Counted from the first letter of the stretch, positions 27,196 through 36,243 are shown. The stretch: 64,000 bases of DNA from JBBDLF01 sp040879025 (GCA_040879025.1 JBBDLF010000017.1:61744-125743); one strand, 5' to 3'. The notes: a model not told the origin generated them from the letters alone. A program made the numbers and translations.

Positions 27196-27277
27196 CGAAT
27201 TAATACCTGCAGCTCTCCGACCAGGCATCGGGAGCCACAGGCCTCTTGGCTAAAGTTACTACCTTACCGCAGACGGT

Positions 27278-28138
27278 TTATTTCTTGCGTGCCGCCTTTT
27301 TACGAGCCAGCGCTTTTTTCTTTGCTGCCGGCTTTTTCTTCGCTACGGTCTTCTTGCGGGCAGGCGCTTTCTTTTTGGCTACTGCCCTTTTTCTCGCCGG
27401 AGCTTTCTTCTTCGCAGCCTTTTTCTTGGTGGCTGCCTTTTTTACAGTGGCTTTACGCTTGGCGGCGGATTTCTTGCGCGCCGGCGCTTTTTTCTTCCCT
27501 GATGCTTTCTTGCGGGCAGGCGCTTTTTTCTTTTTAGCGGCTGCTTTCTTCCTTTTGGCGGGTGCTTTTTTCCTCGCCGGTGCCTTCTTCTTCACCGCGG
27601 CTTTCTTCTTGCCGGGTGCTTTTTTCACTGCCGCCTTTTTCTTGCCAGGCGCTTTCTTCTTAACGGGTTTTTTCTTTGCAGGTGCTTTTTTCACAGCGGC
27701 TTTCCTCTTGGCTGCAGCTTTACGTTTGACCGCTGCCTTTTTACGGGCAGGGGCCTTCTTTTTGGCTGTCTTTCTCTTAACAGCTTTTTTCCTGGCTGGC
27801 GCTTTTTTACGAGCGGATGCTTTCTTTCTGGTAGCAGGCTTCTTTTTCGCTACCTTTTTCCTCGTTGCTTTCTTTTTGGCAACTTTCCTTTTAGCCGGTT
27901 TCCTGACAGCTTTTTTCTTCGCTGCTTTCTTCTTTGTTGCTTTTTTCTTCGTTACCTTCTTTTTAGCAGCTTTTTTCTTGCCGGCCGCTTTCTTTTTTGT
28001 GGCCGGCTTTTTCTTGGCTGCCTTTTTCCTGGTAGCCGGCTTCTTGGCTACCTTACGGGGACTGACGCGCTTCGCCGCAGACCGGCGTTTGGTTGCAGCT
28101 TTCTTCTTTCTGGTTGAAGTCTTCCTGCGAGTCGCCGC
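27278..28138 (-). CDS. Lysine/alanine-rich histone-like protein, second part (reached by -1 frame change)
   Basis: Open reading frame of about 286 codons made almost only of Lys, Ala, Arg, Pro and Val in AKKKAPARKK-type repeats. This is the composition of AlgP and other bacterial H1-like DNA-binding proteins. It has no good start of its own: the first usable codon in the frame is a GTG at 27694, deep in the repeat. The frame is, however, exactly the -1 continuation of the gene starting at 28866. Joining them at the A_AAA_AAG heptamer 28138-28144 gives one repeat protein of about 529 residues. Either programmed frameshifting or a one-base loss (real or assembly error) explains the split. It ends shortly before a strong terminator. 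Confidence 0.7.
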   Translation of the reverse strand, partial: AATRRKTSTRKKKAATKRRSAAKRVSPRKVAKKPATRKKAAKKKPATKKKAAGKKKAAKKKVTKKKATKKKAAKKKAVRKPAKRKVAKKKATRKKVAKKKPATRKKASARKKAPARKKAVKRKTAKKKAPARKKAAVKRKAAAKRKAAVKKAPAKKKPVKKKAPGKKKAAVKKAPGKKKAAVKKKAPARKKAPAKRKKAAAKKKKAPARKKASGKKKAPARKKSAAKRKATVKKAATKKKAAKKKAPARKRAVAKKKAPARKKTVAKKKPAAKKKALARKKAARKK

Positions 28139-28866
28139 TTTTTTCTTTGCTTCTTTGCTACCTTCTTTCTGCGGGCAGGCGCCTTCTTTTTACCCGCCTT
28201 TTTACCTCCGGCAGATGCTTTTTTCCTGGCTGCCGCTTCTTTCTTCTTCGCTGAGGCCTTGGCTCGCGCCGCTGCCTTGCGTGCGGCTACTCTTTCCCTG
28301 GCTGCGCGCTTCTTCGCCGCTGCCCTGGCTCTGGCCGCCGCCTTTTTGGCTGCCGCTTTGGCTTTAACCGCGGCTTTTCGCCCGGCAATTTTTTTCTTCA
28401 ATGCCGCCTTCTTGGCTGCTTTCGCGGCTCTGGCAGCTTCCTGCTTGGCACGCTTCTTTTTCCACTGGTCAGCGAACTTCTTGATCGCCTGCTGCAAATC
28501 AGCCTCTGCTTTCGCAACGGCGGCCGCTTTACGCGCGCGCTCCTTGTCAACAGCTTCTGCCGCACGAACCCTGGCTTTCGCTGCTCTTACCTTCGCATTA
28601 GTGGTTGCGGCCCGGGAAGCCGCTCTGCGGGCCGCGTTATTGGCGCTACCGGCAGCTCGTTTTTTCGCCGCTGTGGTTTTTTTGGATGAGGCGGCTCGTT
28701 TGGCTGACGCTGCCTTTTTTCTGGCAGCGACGACTTGACGAGATTGCGACGCGGCGTCTTTCTGTAATTTAGCCAGCGCAGCTTTAGCAGTCGACAAAGC
28801 GGTACTGCTGCTCTTAGCCGCAGCCTTGCGGGCAGGTGCCTTTCGTTTCGCTTTAACTTTAGCCAT
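28048..28866 (-). CDS. AlgP-like histone-H1-like protein, first part
   Basis: Starts at ATG 28866 (MAKVKAKRKAPARKAAAKSS) with an AGGAG Shine-Dalgarno 10 bases upstream. Residues 1-50 are basic. About 50-190 is helical and mixed (LAKLQKDAASQSRQVVAARK; DLQQAIKKFADQWKKKRAKQ). From about 150 on it is dominated by Lys/Ala/Arg. In the zero frame it ends after 272 residues, but the last 30 (after KKVAKKQRKK) lose the repeat pattern, whereas the -1 frame keeps it. The helical part plus long basic tail resembles Pseudomonas AlgP, a chromatin-like protein once linked to alginate regulation; a DNA-binding role is inferred from composition only. Confidence 0.8.
   Translation of the reverse strand: MAKVKAKRKAPARKAAAKSSSTALSTAKAALAKLQKDAASQSRQVVAARKKAASAKRAASSKKTTAAKKRAAGSANNAARRAASRAATTNAKVRAAKARVRAAEAVDKERARKAAAVAKAEADLQQAIKKFADQWKKKRAKQEAARAAKAAKKAALKKKIAGRKAAVKAKAAAKKAAARARAAAKKRAARERVAARKAAARAKASAKKKEAAARKKASAGGKKAGKKKAPARRKKVAKKQRKKRRLAGRLQPERRKLQPNAGLRRSASVPVR
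28138..28144 (-). other. A_AAA_AAG slippery heptamer in frame
   Basis: On the minus strand the zero-frame codons here are AGA-AAA-AAG, so the heptamer A_AAA_AAG is in the exact register used by the dnaX -1 frameshift site. Shifting back one base leads into GCG-GCG-ACT-CGC, where the lysine/alanine repeat resumes and stays open to 27278. No stimulatory hairpin or upstream Shine-Dalgarno-like element was proven. Confidence 0.5.
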
Positions 28867-29334
28867 ACTCGGTTCTCTCCTGGTTTGTGAATCTGACGCT
28901 CTGTGGGTTCTGTTGTTCCGGTTGTTCACTTGATCGTTGAAACTGCGTTGAACCAATCCTGTTCGCACCCTGCATCAAGACATCATTACATTCCAAACCA
29001 AAGCTCACTGCGCTTTGTTTTGACCTCTCTGATTGCCGGCAACATATCACACTTAATATTTTGCTGACAGTGTGCTGGTTCAATTCAATCGTTCATGCTC
29101 ACAGCCAACCACTACCAAGAACCCACTTAGCGTGGTTTCCACTCTTTATTTCGCTAGATGGGGTCAAAACTTTAAGGAAAGATGAAGAAACTTTTATTTA
29201 TTTCAACCAGATGGTCGATTTAAACCGTCCCGATAAAAACTTTGCGCTGTCTGCATAACGTCAAATTTCTGTCACCTTGTCATATTTGCGAGATGATCAA
29301 TGCAAGTATACACGCTGCCACGAATCAGGAAACC
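28867..29334. promoter_or_regulatory. AT-rich upstream region of the AlgP-like gene
   Basis: About 470 bases with no convincing gene on either strand; base composition is clearly more AT-rich than the neighbours. It must carry the promoter for the leftward AlgP-like gene. A loose TTGCAT ... TATGAC pair can be found on the minus strand near 29282-29310, but the 15-base spacing is short and I do not rely on it. Confidence 0.4.
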
Positions 29335-29362
29335 AAAAAAAACCGGCTCATTGGGCCGGGTT
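29335..29362 (-). terminator. Rho-independent terminator after adk
   Basis: Stem CCGGC (29343-29347) with GCCGG (29355-29359), a seven-base loop, and a run of eight T on the minus strand immediately after. It lies 40 bases downstream of the adk stop codon. Confidence 0.85.
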
Positions 29363-29402
29363 CAAATAGAAAGTATTGATTGAATCGCGCGTGACCGAAC
29401 GG

Positions 29403-30050
29403 TCAGGTCAACTCAACTTCAATCTCGTTCCGTATTTTTTCCACGGGCTGAGATCCATTTATTGTCGCCACCCTGACCTGAGCGCCCGCTTTTGACAAGG
29501 ACGAGTAAAAATCCACCAGTGGCCGGGTCTGTTCGTGGTAAACCTCAAGCCGCTTGCGTACAGTTTCTTCCTTGTCGTCGTCTCGCTGAATCAACGGTTC
29601 ACCTGTTTCATCGTCCCGCCCTTCCTGCTGCGGCGGATTGAATTCGGTATGGTAAATCCGTCCCGACTCCTGGTGTACTCGCCGGCCACTCAGCCGCTTG
29701 ACTATTTCTTCGTCGGGAACGTCTATTTCCAGCACCGCATCGATAGCAACATCCGCGTCAATAAGTGCCTCCGCCTGAGGTATCGTGCGGGGGAATCCGT
29801 CGAACAGGAAACCCTTCGCACAGTCGGCCTGCCGAATCCGTTCCTTCACCAGTGCGATAATGATTTCATCGGTAACCAGCCCACCGGAAGCCATCACTGA
29901 CTCCACCTGCTTTCCCAACTCCGTGCCTTCGTGTACCGCGCCGCGTAACATGTCTCCTGTTGAAATCTGGGGAATGCCAAACTTCTCGGTAATAAATTGC
30001 GCCTGGGTTCCCTTGCCGGCGCCCGGCGCCCCTAGCAGAATAATACGCAT
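29403..30050 (-). CDS. adk: Adenylate kinase
   Basis: Interconverts 2 ADP with ATP and AMP. 215 residues, the long form with a full LID domain (GRRVHQESGRIYHTEFNPPQ, about residues 122-141, lacking zinc Cys). The P-loop is GAPGAGKGTQ (residues 7-16); the AMP site is in STGDMLRGA and FDGFPRTIPQAEAL. It is followed by its own terminator and lies 52 bases after mazG. Confidence 0.97.
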   Translation of the reverse strand: MRIILLGAPGAGKGTQAQFITEKFGIPQISTGDMLRGAVHEGTELGKQVESVMASGGLVTDEIIIALVKERIRQADCAKGFLFDGFPRTIPQAEALIDADVAIDAVLEIDVPDEEIVKRLSGRRVHQESGRIYHTEFNPPQQEGRDDETGEPLIQRDDDKEETVRKRLEVYHEQTRPLVDFYSSLSKAGAQVRVATINGSQPVEKIRNEIEVELT

Positions 30051-30102
30051 TATTTGTTCCTCTGTGTTAAGTGTATTACAGCATCAGTGCCTGGTGGTCC
30101 AG

Positions 30103-30969
30103 TCAGCCTTCGCTAAGCTTTGCCGCGTTCCACAATTGTTCCAGCTGTTCCGTCGGTGTGTCGGTAAACGTAACCCCCTGCCGCGCGAGTTCCGTCTCGA
30201 TGTACCTGAAACGGCGTTCAAATTTTCTGTTGCACGACCGCAAGGCGTATTCGGAATTGGTACCGAGATGACGACAGAGATTAACGACGGTAAACAGCAG
30301 ATCACCGGCTTCACTGTCAATTTCGGATTGATCCTGTCCGTGCATCGCGGTTTCCAGCTCTGATATCTCTTCTTTCAGCTTGGCGATTACCGGCGGCGCG
30401 TCCGTCCAGTCGAAACCGGCAGCCGCCGCCCGTTTCTGCAATTTTTCCGCCCGTTCCACCGCGGGCAATGCCAAGGGGACATCCCTCAACAGGCTGGAAT
30501 CCTTCTCCGATTCGTCATCGTACCCTTTGGCCCGCCTTTCTTCCTTCTTTATTGCCTCCCAATTGATAACCACCTCACCGGCACTGAGTTCCTGAGCACA
30601 TCCGAACCGGGTGATATCTCCCTCCGGAAAAACGTGAGGGTGGCGCCGCAGGAGCTTGTCGGTGATTGAGCCGGCTATCGCATTGAAATCAAACTTTCCT
30701 TCCTCATTCGCAATCTGCGCGTAAAAAACCACCTGAAACAGCAAGTCTCCCAATTCATCCTGCAATTGCGCCATATCGCCCGTTTCCACCGCGTCGACCA
30801 CTTCATAAACTTCTTCCAGTGTATGAGGGGTAAGAGAACGCAGCGATTGTTCCAGGTCCCATGGACAGCCATGGGCTTTATCCCGCAACATCGACATGAC
30901 CTTAAGCAAACGTTGTATGTTGCCGTTTGTGCCGGACTTTTTTTCCGGCTGGGTATTGTCGGCTGTCAC
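30103..30969 (-). CDS. mazG: Nucleoside triphosphate pyrophosphohydrolase
   Basis: Hydrolyses NTPs and dNTPs to monophosphates. 288 residues with two MazG domains: the first begins near CPWDLEQSLRSLTPHTLEEV and has the EVVDAVETGD/DELGDLLFQVVF metal-binding helices (about residues 53-82); the second has LKEEISELETA and EAGDLLFTVVNLCRH (about 195-240). Its ATG overlaps the rlmD stop by 4 bases. In Pseudomonas relA separates rlmD and mazG; here it does not. Confidence 0.95.
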   Translation of the reverse strand: MTADNTQPEKKSGTNGNIQRLLKVMSMLRDKAHGCPWDLEQSLRSLTPHTLEEVYEVVDAVETGDMAQLQDELGDLLFQVVFYAQIANEEGKFDFNAIAGSITDKLLRRHPHVFPEGDITRFGCAQELSAGEVVINWEAIKKEERRAKGYDDESEKDSSLLRDVPLALPAVERAEKLQKRAAAAGFDWTDAPPVIAKLKEEISELETAMHGQDQSEIDSEAGDLLFTVVNLCRHLGTNSEYALRSCNRKFERRFRYIETELARQGVTFTDTPTEQLEQLWNAAKLSEG

Positions 30970-32345
30970 TTCAGAACTCCTTTAAATTCAAATTCGGCAA
31001 TGGATTCCACATGTGCCGTGTGAGGAAACATGTCCATGACGCCCGCGCTGCAAAGGCGATAAGCTTTATCGCCGAGCACAGCGGCGTCCCTGGCCAATGT
31101 GGCGGGATTACATGAGATATAGACGATTTTGGCCGCTTTCAATGCGGCGATGTCGTCAAGAATTTCCAATGCACCGGATCGTGGTGGGTCGAGCAGAATT
31201 TTGTCGAAACGGCCTTGTGCCCAGGGTGCATCCTTGAACGGATTACAGAGATCAGCGGCATGAAACGCGACATTGTCCACCGTGTTTGTCGATGCGTTTT
31301 CCATACCGCGACGCACCATCTCGCTGCTCCCTTCAATGCCGGTGACATGTCGGCAATGCCGTGCCAGCGGCAGTGTAAAATTACCCAGGCCGCAAAACAG
31401 GTCCAGCACACTGTCTGAATGCCGCAGATCCAGCAGTTGTAATGCAAGTGGAATAATCCGGCGGTTGATGCCGGCATTTACCTGAACAAAATCGAGCGGA
31501 TGAAAAGCCATCGTCAATCGATAATCCGGAAGATGGTAATACAGCCGTTCCAGATTGTCCGTCGGCCAGAGCTTGTGAACTGTGTCCAGTCCCTTGGGTT
31601 GCAGATATATCTGACAGCCATGTTCACGGCCAAACGTCATCCACAAGCTGGTATCCGCCTCGGACAGCGGCTCCAGGTGGCGCACAATCAGCGCAACGGC
31701 GGCAGCCGCGTCAACCTGTTCCCCCGATTTCTCACCCACGGCCACTTCAATCTGGGGAATGCTGCGGCGGCCCTGAAGTGTATCAATACAATGGCGCAGC
31801 GGTTCGATCAACGCCGCGGCCGGTTCAACCAGCACGGCGCAGCCGTTCATATCAGTGATGAATGTGCTGAATTTTTCGCGAAAACCCACCAGGGTGCCGC
31901 CCTTTCTGGCGACATGCCTCACTGCCAGCCGCGCTTTACGCCGATAACCGGCCTGTCTGTCGGTAAGGTCGGGAAGTTCGTGAAACGAGTTCTTGTTGAT
32001 GTTCAGTGCATGCCGCAACCTGTCGAACAGCAAGTGGCGTTTGAATGCTATCTGCGCCGCGGGGTTGAGGTGTTGCAGACTGCATCCCCCACACAAGGTC
32101 GCGTAGCGGCATACAGGCTCAATCCGGTCGGGAGAAGGACGCTCGACAGTGACGGTTTTTAACTCATCATACTGGCGCCGGCGGTTGATGAATTGCGCGG
32201 AAACTTTTTCTCCCGGCAGCGCCCCCTCGACAAATGCCACTTTGCCTTCAATGTTGCCGATACCGCGACCCTCGTGGCTAAGCCTGTCGATTTCCAGCGT
32301 AACCGGTTCAGTGGGCCATCGTTTATTTTTACCTCGGCCAACCAT
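30966..32345 (-). CDS. rlmD: 23S rRNA (uracil1939-C5)-methyltransferase
   Basis: 459 residues. A TRAM domain lies at the N-terminus (PVTLEIDRLSHEGRGIG). A 4Fe-4S cluster motif is present as CRYATLCGGCSLQHL, with a further Cys near residue 168. The SAM-binding methyltransferase domain has VLDLFCGLGNFTLPLA, the substrate motif LLDPPRSGA and the catalytic nucleophile in VYISCNPATLARD. It is coupled to mazG by a 4-base overlap. Confidence 0.95.
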   Translation of the reverse strand: MVGRGKNKRWPTEPVTLEIDRLSHEGRGIGNIEGKVAFVEGALPGEKVSAQFINRRRQYDELKTVTVERPSPDRIEPVCRYATLCGGCSLQHLNPAAQIAFKRHLLFDRLRHALNINKNSFHELPDLTDRQAGYRRKARLAVRHVARKGGTLVGFREKFSTFITDMNGCAVLVEPAAALIEPLRHCIDTLQGRRSIPQIEVAVGEKSGEQVDAAAAVALIVRHLEPLSEADTSLWMTFGREHGCQIYLQPKGLDTVHKLWPTDNLERLYYHLPDYRLTMAFHPLDFVQVNAGINRRIIPLALQLLDLRHSDSVLDLFCGLGNFTLPLARHCRHVTGIEGSSEMVRRGMENASTNTVDNVAFHAADLCNPFKDAPWAQGRFDKILLDPPRSGALEILDDIAALKAAKIVYISCNPATLARDAAVLGDKAYRLCSAGVMDMFPHTAHVESIAEFEFKGVLK

Positions 32346-32389
32346 CTACCACTCCTGAACACCGAAAACCGTAAGATGAACCTGCATTG

Positions 32390-33292
32390 TCAGGCAAATA
32401 CCCCGGTGGACAGGTAGCGATCACCCCGGTCACAAACTATCACTACGATGGTGGCATGACTAAGCTCGTTGCTGATCTGCAGCGCGCCATGTACCGCACC
32501 ACCGGAGGACACGCCGCAGAAAATTCCTTCGCGGGCGGCGAGCGCCTTCATCGTGACTTCGGCGTCTCGCTGATCAACATCAATAATTCTGTCGACGCGG
32601 CGGGCGTCATAAATCGCCGGAAGATATTCCTCGGGCCAGCGGCGGATGCCCGGAATGCGCGAGCCCTCTCGCGGTTGCAGCCCGATAATTTCCACAGACG
32701 GATTCTGCTCCTTCAGGTAGCGGGACACGCCCATAATGGTGCCGGTTGTCCCCATGGAACTGACAAAGTGTGTCACCGCCCCCTTCGTATCTCGCCAGAT
32801 TTCGGGTCCGGTGTGCATGTAGTGCGAATTCGGATTATCCTGGTTGGCAAACTGATCCAATACCCTGCCCTTGCCCTCCCTCTGCATCTGCAAGGCCAGA
32901 TCCCGCGCCCCTTCCATTCCCTCCTTTTCCGTGACCAGTACCAGTTTCGCTCCGTAGGCGGACATGGAGGATTTACGTTCTTCGCTCATGTTGTCCGGCA
33001 TGATCAATGTGAGCGGGTATCCTTTGATGGCGCAGACCATTGCCAGGGCAATCCCGGTGTTGCCACTGGTGGCTTCCATCAGCACATCTCCCGGCTTGAT
33101 TTCGCCGCGCAATTCCGCCTGCAGGATCATATTATAGGCAGGCCGGTCTTTAACCGAACCGGCCGGGTTGTTACCTTCCAACTTGAGCAGGATGCGATTA
33201 TCCGTTTCTCCGGCAAGTCGCGCAAGCTGGACCAGCGGCGTATTACCGATGCAGTTCTCTAAAGTCCTGTAAGATCCGGGGGAGTCAGACAT
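32390..33292 (-). CDS. cysM: Cysteine synthase B
   Basis: PLP-dependent O-acetylserine sulfhydrylase. 300 residues. The PLP lysine lies in NPAGSVKDRPAYNMI (about residues 40-54), the substrate loop is EATSGNTGIALA, and the phosphate-binding glycine loop is VSSMGTTGTIMG. The C-terminal segment RYLSTGVFA is typical of CysM rather than CysK. It lies 44 bases after the rlmD start region and 22 bases from recO. Confidence 0.95.
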   Translation of the reverse strand: MSDSPGSYRTLENCIGNTPLVQLARLAGETDNRILLKLEGNNPAGSVKDRPAYNMILQAELRGEIKPGDVLMEATSGNTGIALAMVCAIKGYPLTLIMPDNMSEERKSSMSAYGAKLVLVTEKEGMEGARDLALQMQREGKGRVLDQFANQDNPNSHYMHTGPEIWRDTKGAVTHFVSSMGTTGTIMGVSRYLKEQNPSVEIIGLQPREGSRIPGIRRWPEEYLPAIYDARRVDRIIDVDQRDAEVTMKALAAREGIFCGVSSGGAVHGALQISNELSHATIVVIVCDRGDRYLSTGVFA

Positions 33293-33314
33293 ATGGGGCG
33301 AATTCTACCTGTAT

Positions 33315-34037
33315 TCAGCCCAGCCGGGCAAACAGGCTGCGACTATGGATGGGGCGCTCACCAAGGTGTGCCTGCAGAGCGATACGCAGAATACGTTTCG
33401 CGGCATCGAGCGCATCGCTGTCGGTAAAATCCAATTGCCTCAGTTCCTGGACATGACGACCGAGAAACACATTGCCCTCGTCTCTTGCCGTGGACGGCAC
33501 CTGTTCAAAACCGACATCCGGCACCAGCATATACCACTGGTCGCTCTCAATATTCTGACGCGTGACGGAATCAGACTCAAGGTTGATTTCATAACCGAGT
33601 TCTTTCAGCAATGCCAGTTCGAAACGGCGCAAAACTTCACTGATGCCGGTGCCGCCCTGCAGTTTCAGCAACGCGTCCTGATACTCCTGGTAAAGTGTTT
33701 TATGCTCCACGTTTGCCATCACCAGTCGGGTGATCAATTCATTCAGATAAAGTCCACTGAACAATCTTTCTCCCGCGAGCTCCAGCGGTGCGATTCCGCT
33801 CTCCACAGCCTGCAGGGTTTTCAGTTCACCCTTGCCGACCAGGGAAACCAGAACGGGATGAAATTCCTGCAATAACGCACGATAGCGCGATTTGGCGCTG
33901 CGCGCCCCCCGCGCCACTGCACGCACCCGGCCATAGTCCAGACAAAAGAAATCCACCAGCAGGCTGCTGTTCTGGAATGGTTGTCTGTGTAAAACGTAGG
34001 CCGGCTGAAGATAGACCCTGCGTTCCATGATCTCCAC
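33315..34037 (-). CDS. recO: DNA repair protein RecO
   Basis: Loads RecA with RecR on SSB-coated single strands in RecF-type recombination. 240 residues. N-terminal OB fold (QPAYVLHRQPFQNSSLLVDF; YGRVRAVARGARSAKSRYRA) followed by a helical domain (RRFELALLKELGYEINLE). The zinc-finger Cys found in some RecO proteins are absent here. The start may be the fourth codon (MERRVYLQ). It lies 6 bases after era. Confidence 0.92.
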   Translation of the reverse strand: MEIMERRVYLQPAYVLHRQPFQNSSLLVDFFCLDYGRVRAVARGARSAKSRYRALLQEFHPVLVSLVGKGELKTLQAVESGIAPLELAGERLFSGLYLNELITRLVMANVEHKTLYQEYQDALLKLQGGTGISEVLRRFELALLKELGYEINLESDSVTRQNIESDQWYMLVPDVGFEQVPSTARDEGNVFLGRHVQELRQLDFTDSDALDAAKRILRIALQAHLGERPIHSRSLFARLG

Positions 34038-34043
34038 CTCCGG

Positions 34044-34982
34044 TCAGTCTGCGATATAGCCCAGACTTCGCAACGCCCGTTCGTCGTCGGCCCAGCCCGA
34101 CTTGACCTTGACCCACAGGTTCAGCATTACCCTGGTTTGAAAAACCTCTTCCATATCAACGCGGGCGGCACTGCCGATGGACTTCAGGCGTTCGCCGTCC
34201 TTGCCTATAAGAATCTGTTTCTGACCTTTCTTGTCCACCAAAATCAGACCATGTATATGCAGCACAGGGCCATCCTGCGTAAATTTTTCGATTTCCACAG
34301 TGATCTCGTACGGGAGTTCGTCCCCGAGCTGGCGCGTGATTTTCTCCCTGATCAGCTCGGCGGCCATAAAGCGCGAGCTGCGGTCGGTCACCTGCTCTTC
34401 CGGAAACAGAAAGGGGCCTTCGGGGAGGTAATGCTGAAGCGTCTCTTCCAGAGCTTCCAGGTTGTGACCTCCCAGCGCGGAAACCGGAATGATTTCCGCA
34501 AAATTGTGCCTGGCCAGCTTCCCGATGTGAGGCAGCAGCCTGGTCTTGTCCGCTACCTGGTCCACCTTGTTTATAATCAACAATACCGGCACTGGTATCC
34601 CGGCCACCGCTTTGAGCACCTGCTCATCCGCTGGAGACCACTGCAATCGTTCGACAACGAACAGGATGACATCAACATCGTTAATCACTGAAACAACGGT
34701 CTCGTTCATGATGCGGTTGAGACTGCGGGAGTGATTGCTGTGCAGCCCGGGAGTGTCGACGTAAATAAACTGCGTGTCGGAGGTGGTATGCACGCCGGTA
34801 ATCCTGTGCCTGGTGGTTTGCGGTTTGCGCGAGGTAATACTGATTTTCTGACGCAGCAAGTGATTCAGCAGCGTGGACTTGCCTACATTGGGACGGCCTA
34901 TGATGGCGATAAAGCCACAGCGACGCGGTTCATTGCCCGGAGTCTCCACAGCCTGGTCCGGGGACTGTGTCTTGTCGTTCAT
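34044..34982 (-). CDS. era: GTPase Era
   Basis: Essential GTPase in 30S subunit maturation; binds the 3' end of 16S rRNA. 312 residues. G1 GRPNVGKSTLLN, G3 DTPGLH, G4 NKVD; the C-terminal KH domain contains ILIGKDGERLKSIGS. About 20 residues precede the conserved start CGFIAIIGRPN. Its ATG shares one base with the rnc stop (TGATG). Confidence 0.96.
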   Translation of the reverse strand: MNDKTQSPDQAVETPGNEPRRCGFIAIIGRPNVGKSTLLNHLLRQKISITSRKPQTTRHRITGVHTTSDTQFIYVDTPGLHSNHSRSLNRIMNETVVSVINDVDVILFVVERLQWSPADEQVLKAVAGIPVPVLLIINKVDQVADKTRLLPHIGKLARHNFAEIIPVSALGGHNLEALEETLQHYLPEGPFLFPEEQVTDRSSRFMAAELIREKITRQLGDELPYEITVEIEKFTQDGPVLHIHGLILVDKKGQKQILIGKDGERLKSIGSAARVDMEEVFQTRVMLNLWVKVKSGWADDERALRSLGYIAD

Positions 34983-35656
34983 CAGCTGTCTCCAAGCGCC
35001 TCCAGCGCTTTTGCCGCGGCTGCCTGCTCAGCCAGCTTCTTGGTTTTTCCCACCCCTTCAATTTCAGTATCAAGCAGGCTTACACGGCAATTGACGTTGA
35101 ATGTTTGATTATGAGCCTCACCCCGGATTTCAGCCACTGTATAGTCAGGTAATGGCAGCCCTCTGGACTGCATCAATTCCTGCAACCGTGTTTTGCTGTC
35201 CTTCTGTTCTCCGACCAGGTTAATCCTCGCCAGATCTTTTTCATAAATTGCCAGAATGACTCGGCGTACCGCGTCCAGGCCGCCGTCCAGATAGACAGCG
35301 CCAAACAGCGCTTCCACGCCGTCGGCCAGGATGGATGCCCGGCGTTTACCCCCGCTCTTGCGTTCGCCGGCACCGAAATGAAGACTGGCGCCCAGGTTCA
35401 GGCGATGTGCGATATCGGCCAGTGCTTCACGATTGACGAAGGCGGCGCGCAGGCGGCTCAGGTCACCTTCTGTCGCGGTGGGAAACTTCTCATAAAGACT
35501 ACCGGCAATCACAAATCCCAAAATCGCGTCGCCGAGAAATTCCAGGCGTTCATTGTGATCGCCGCCGGCACTGCGATGGGTGGTCGCGCGCCTGAGCAGG
35601 GCGGGATTCTTGAATTGATATCCCAGGGGAATTTCGAGCTTGTGGGAATCCGGCAT
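34982..35656 (-). CDS. rnc: Ribonuclease III
   Basis: Cuts double-stranded RNA, including the rRNA precursor. 224 residues. The catalytic signature is NERLEFLGDAILGFVIA (about residues 35-51), with the second acidic cluster in ADGVEALFGAVYLDGG. A C-terminal dsRNA-binding domain (about 151-222) includes TKKLAEQAAAAKALEAL. Located in the usual lepB-DUF4845-rnc-era-recO order. Confidence 0.97.
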   Translation of the reverse strand: MPDSHKLEIPLGYQFKNPALLRRATTHRSAGGDHNERLEFLGDAILGFVIAGSLYEKFPTATEGDLSRLRAAFVNREALADIAHRLNLGASLHFGAGERKSGGKRRASILADGVEALFGAVYLDGGLDAVRRVILAIYEKDLARINLVGEQKDSKTRLQELMQSRGLPLPDYTVAEIRGEAHNQTFNVNCRVSLLDTEIEGVGKTKKLAEQAAAAKALEALGDS

Positions 35657-35737
35657 CCAGAGAACCTCTGATTAATAGTGCGCCACCTCTGGCTCGCGGT
35701 CGAAGCCGATATCAAGACGCCGTTTTGTCAGCGGTTC

Positions 35738-36133
35738 CTATTGTACGGTGGTGTCAAATTTGGCCACGACGTCCAGGTTGGAAATAAGTTCAACCCGGCT
35801 CTCGTAGACGATAGTTACCACTGGAGAACCATCCACCCGGGTCATGGTTATGCTGGACAGGTCTAACCCGGAAATATTGTTGATGCGCAGACTGTTGCTG
35901 ATGCGCTCGCGCAACTGGCTCTGCGTCATCTCGGCCGCCTGTCCATTTTCAACCAGGTCTTCAACAAGGCTGACTACCATGTTGTTATTGACATACAGCG
36001 GCCCAACTTTTAACCCGAAAGTCAAAAACATGGCCAGTAACAGAAACGTGACAAGCAGGCCCAGCTTGGAAGCGCCCGCCTGGTGTTTCAGCCCTGATCG
36101 TCCCATCCCCTCCGACAGCATTGCAGTATTCAT
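35738..36133 (-). CDS. DUF4845 family membrane-anchored protein
   Basis: 131 residues of unknown function. A short cytoplasmic N-terminus is followed by one transmembrane helix (LGLLVTFLLLAMFLTFGLKV, about residues 24-43) and an extracytoplasmic domain with conserved YVNNNMV and NNISGLDLSSI. Members of this family occur between lepB and rnc in many beta- and gammaproteobacteria; a role beside signal peptidase is suggested only by position. Confidence 0.85.
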   Translation of the reverse strand: MNTAMLSEGMGRSGLKHQAGASKLGLLVTFLLLAMFLTFGLKVGPLYVNNNMVVSLVEDLVENGQAAEMTQSQLRERISNSLRINNISGLDLSSITMTRVDGSPVVTIVYESRVELISNLDVVAKFDTTVQ

Positions 36134-36243
36134 ATGTTCACCACGACCTGTTAACGCACTGTTACCCGAACCCGATTGACGCGGAGATTGTAGCTTTCCG
36201 GCCTGTCAATTCTTCCACCTTTGTCACAGTTTGGCCGTTTCCC

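Noticed and set aside
27246..28367. Plus-strand ORF of 373 codons rich in Phe, Ala and Leu
   Set aside because: It is the antisense of the AAG/AAA/GCG repeats of the histone-like gene; the FFAAAFFLAGAFF pattern is the mirror of lysine/alanine codons and has no Shine-Dalgarno.
28867..29083. Minus-strand ORF upstream of the AlgP-like gene
   Set aside because: Composition is unlike neighbouring genes, it has no homology I recognise and it overlaps the likely promoter and Shine-Dalgarno.
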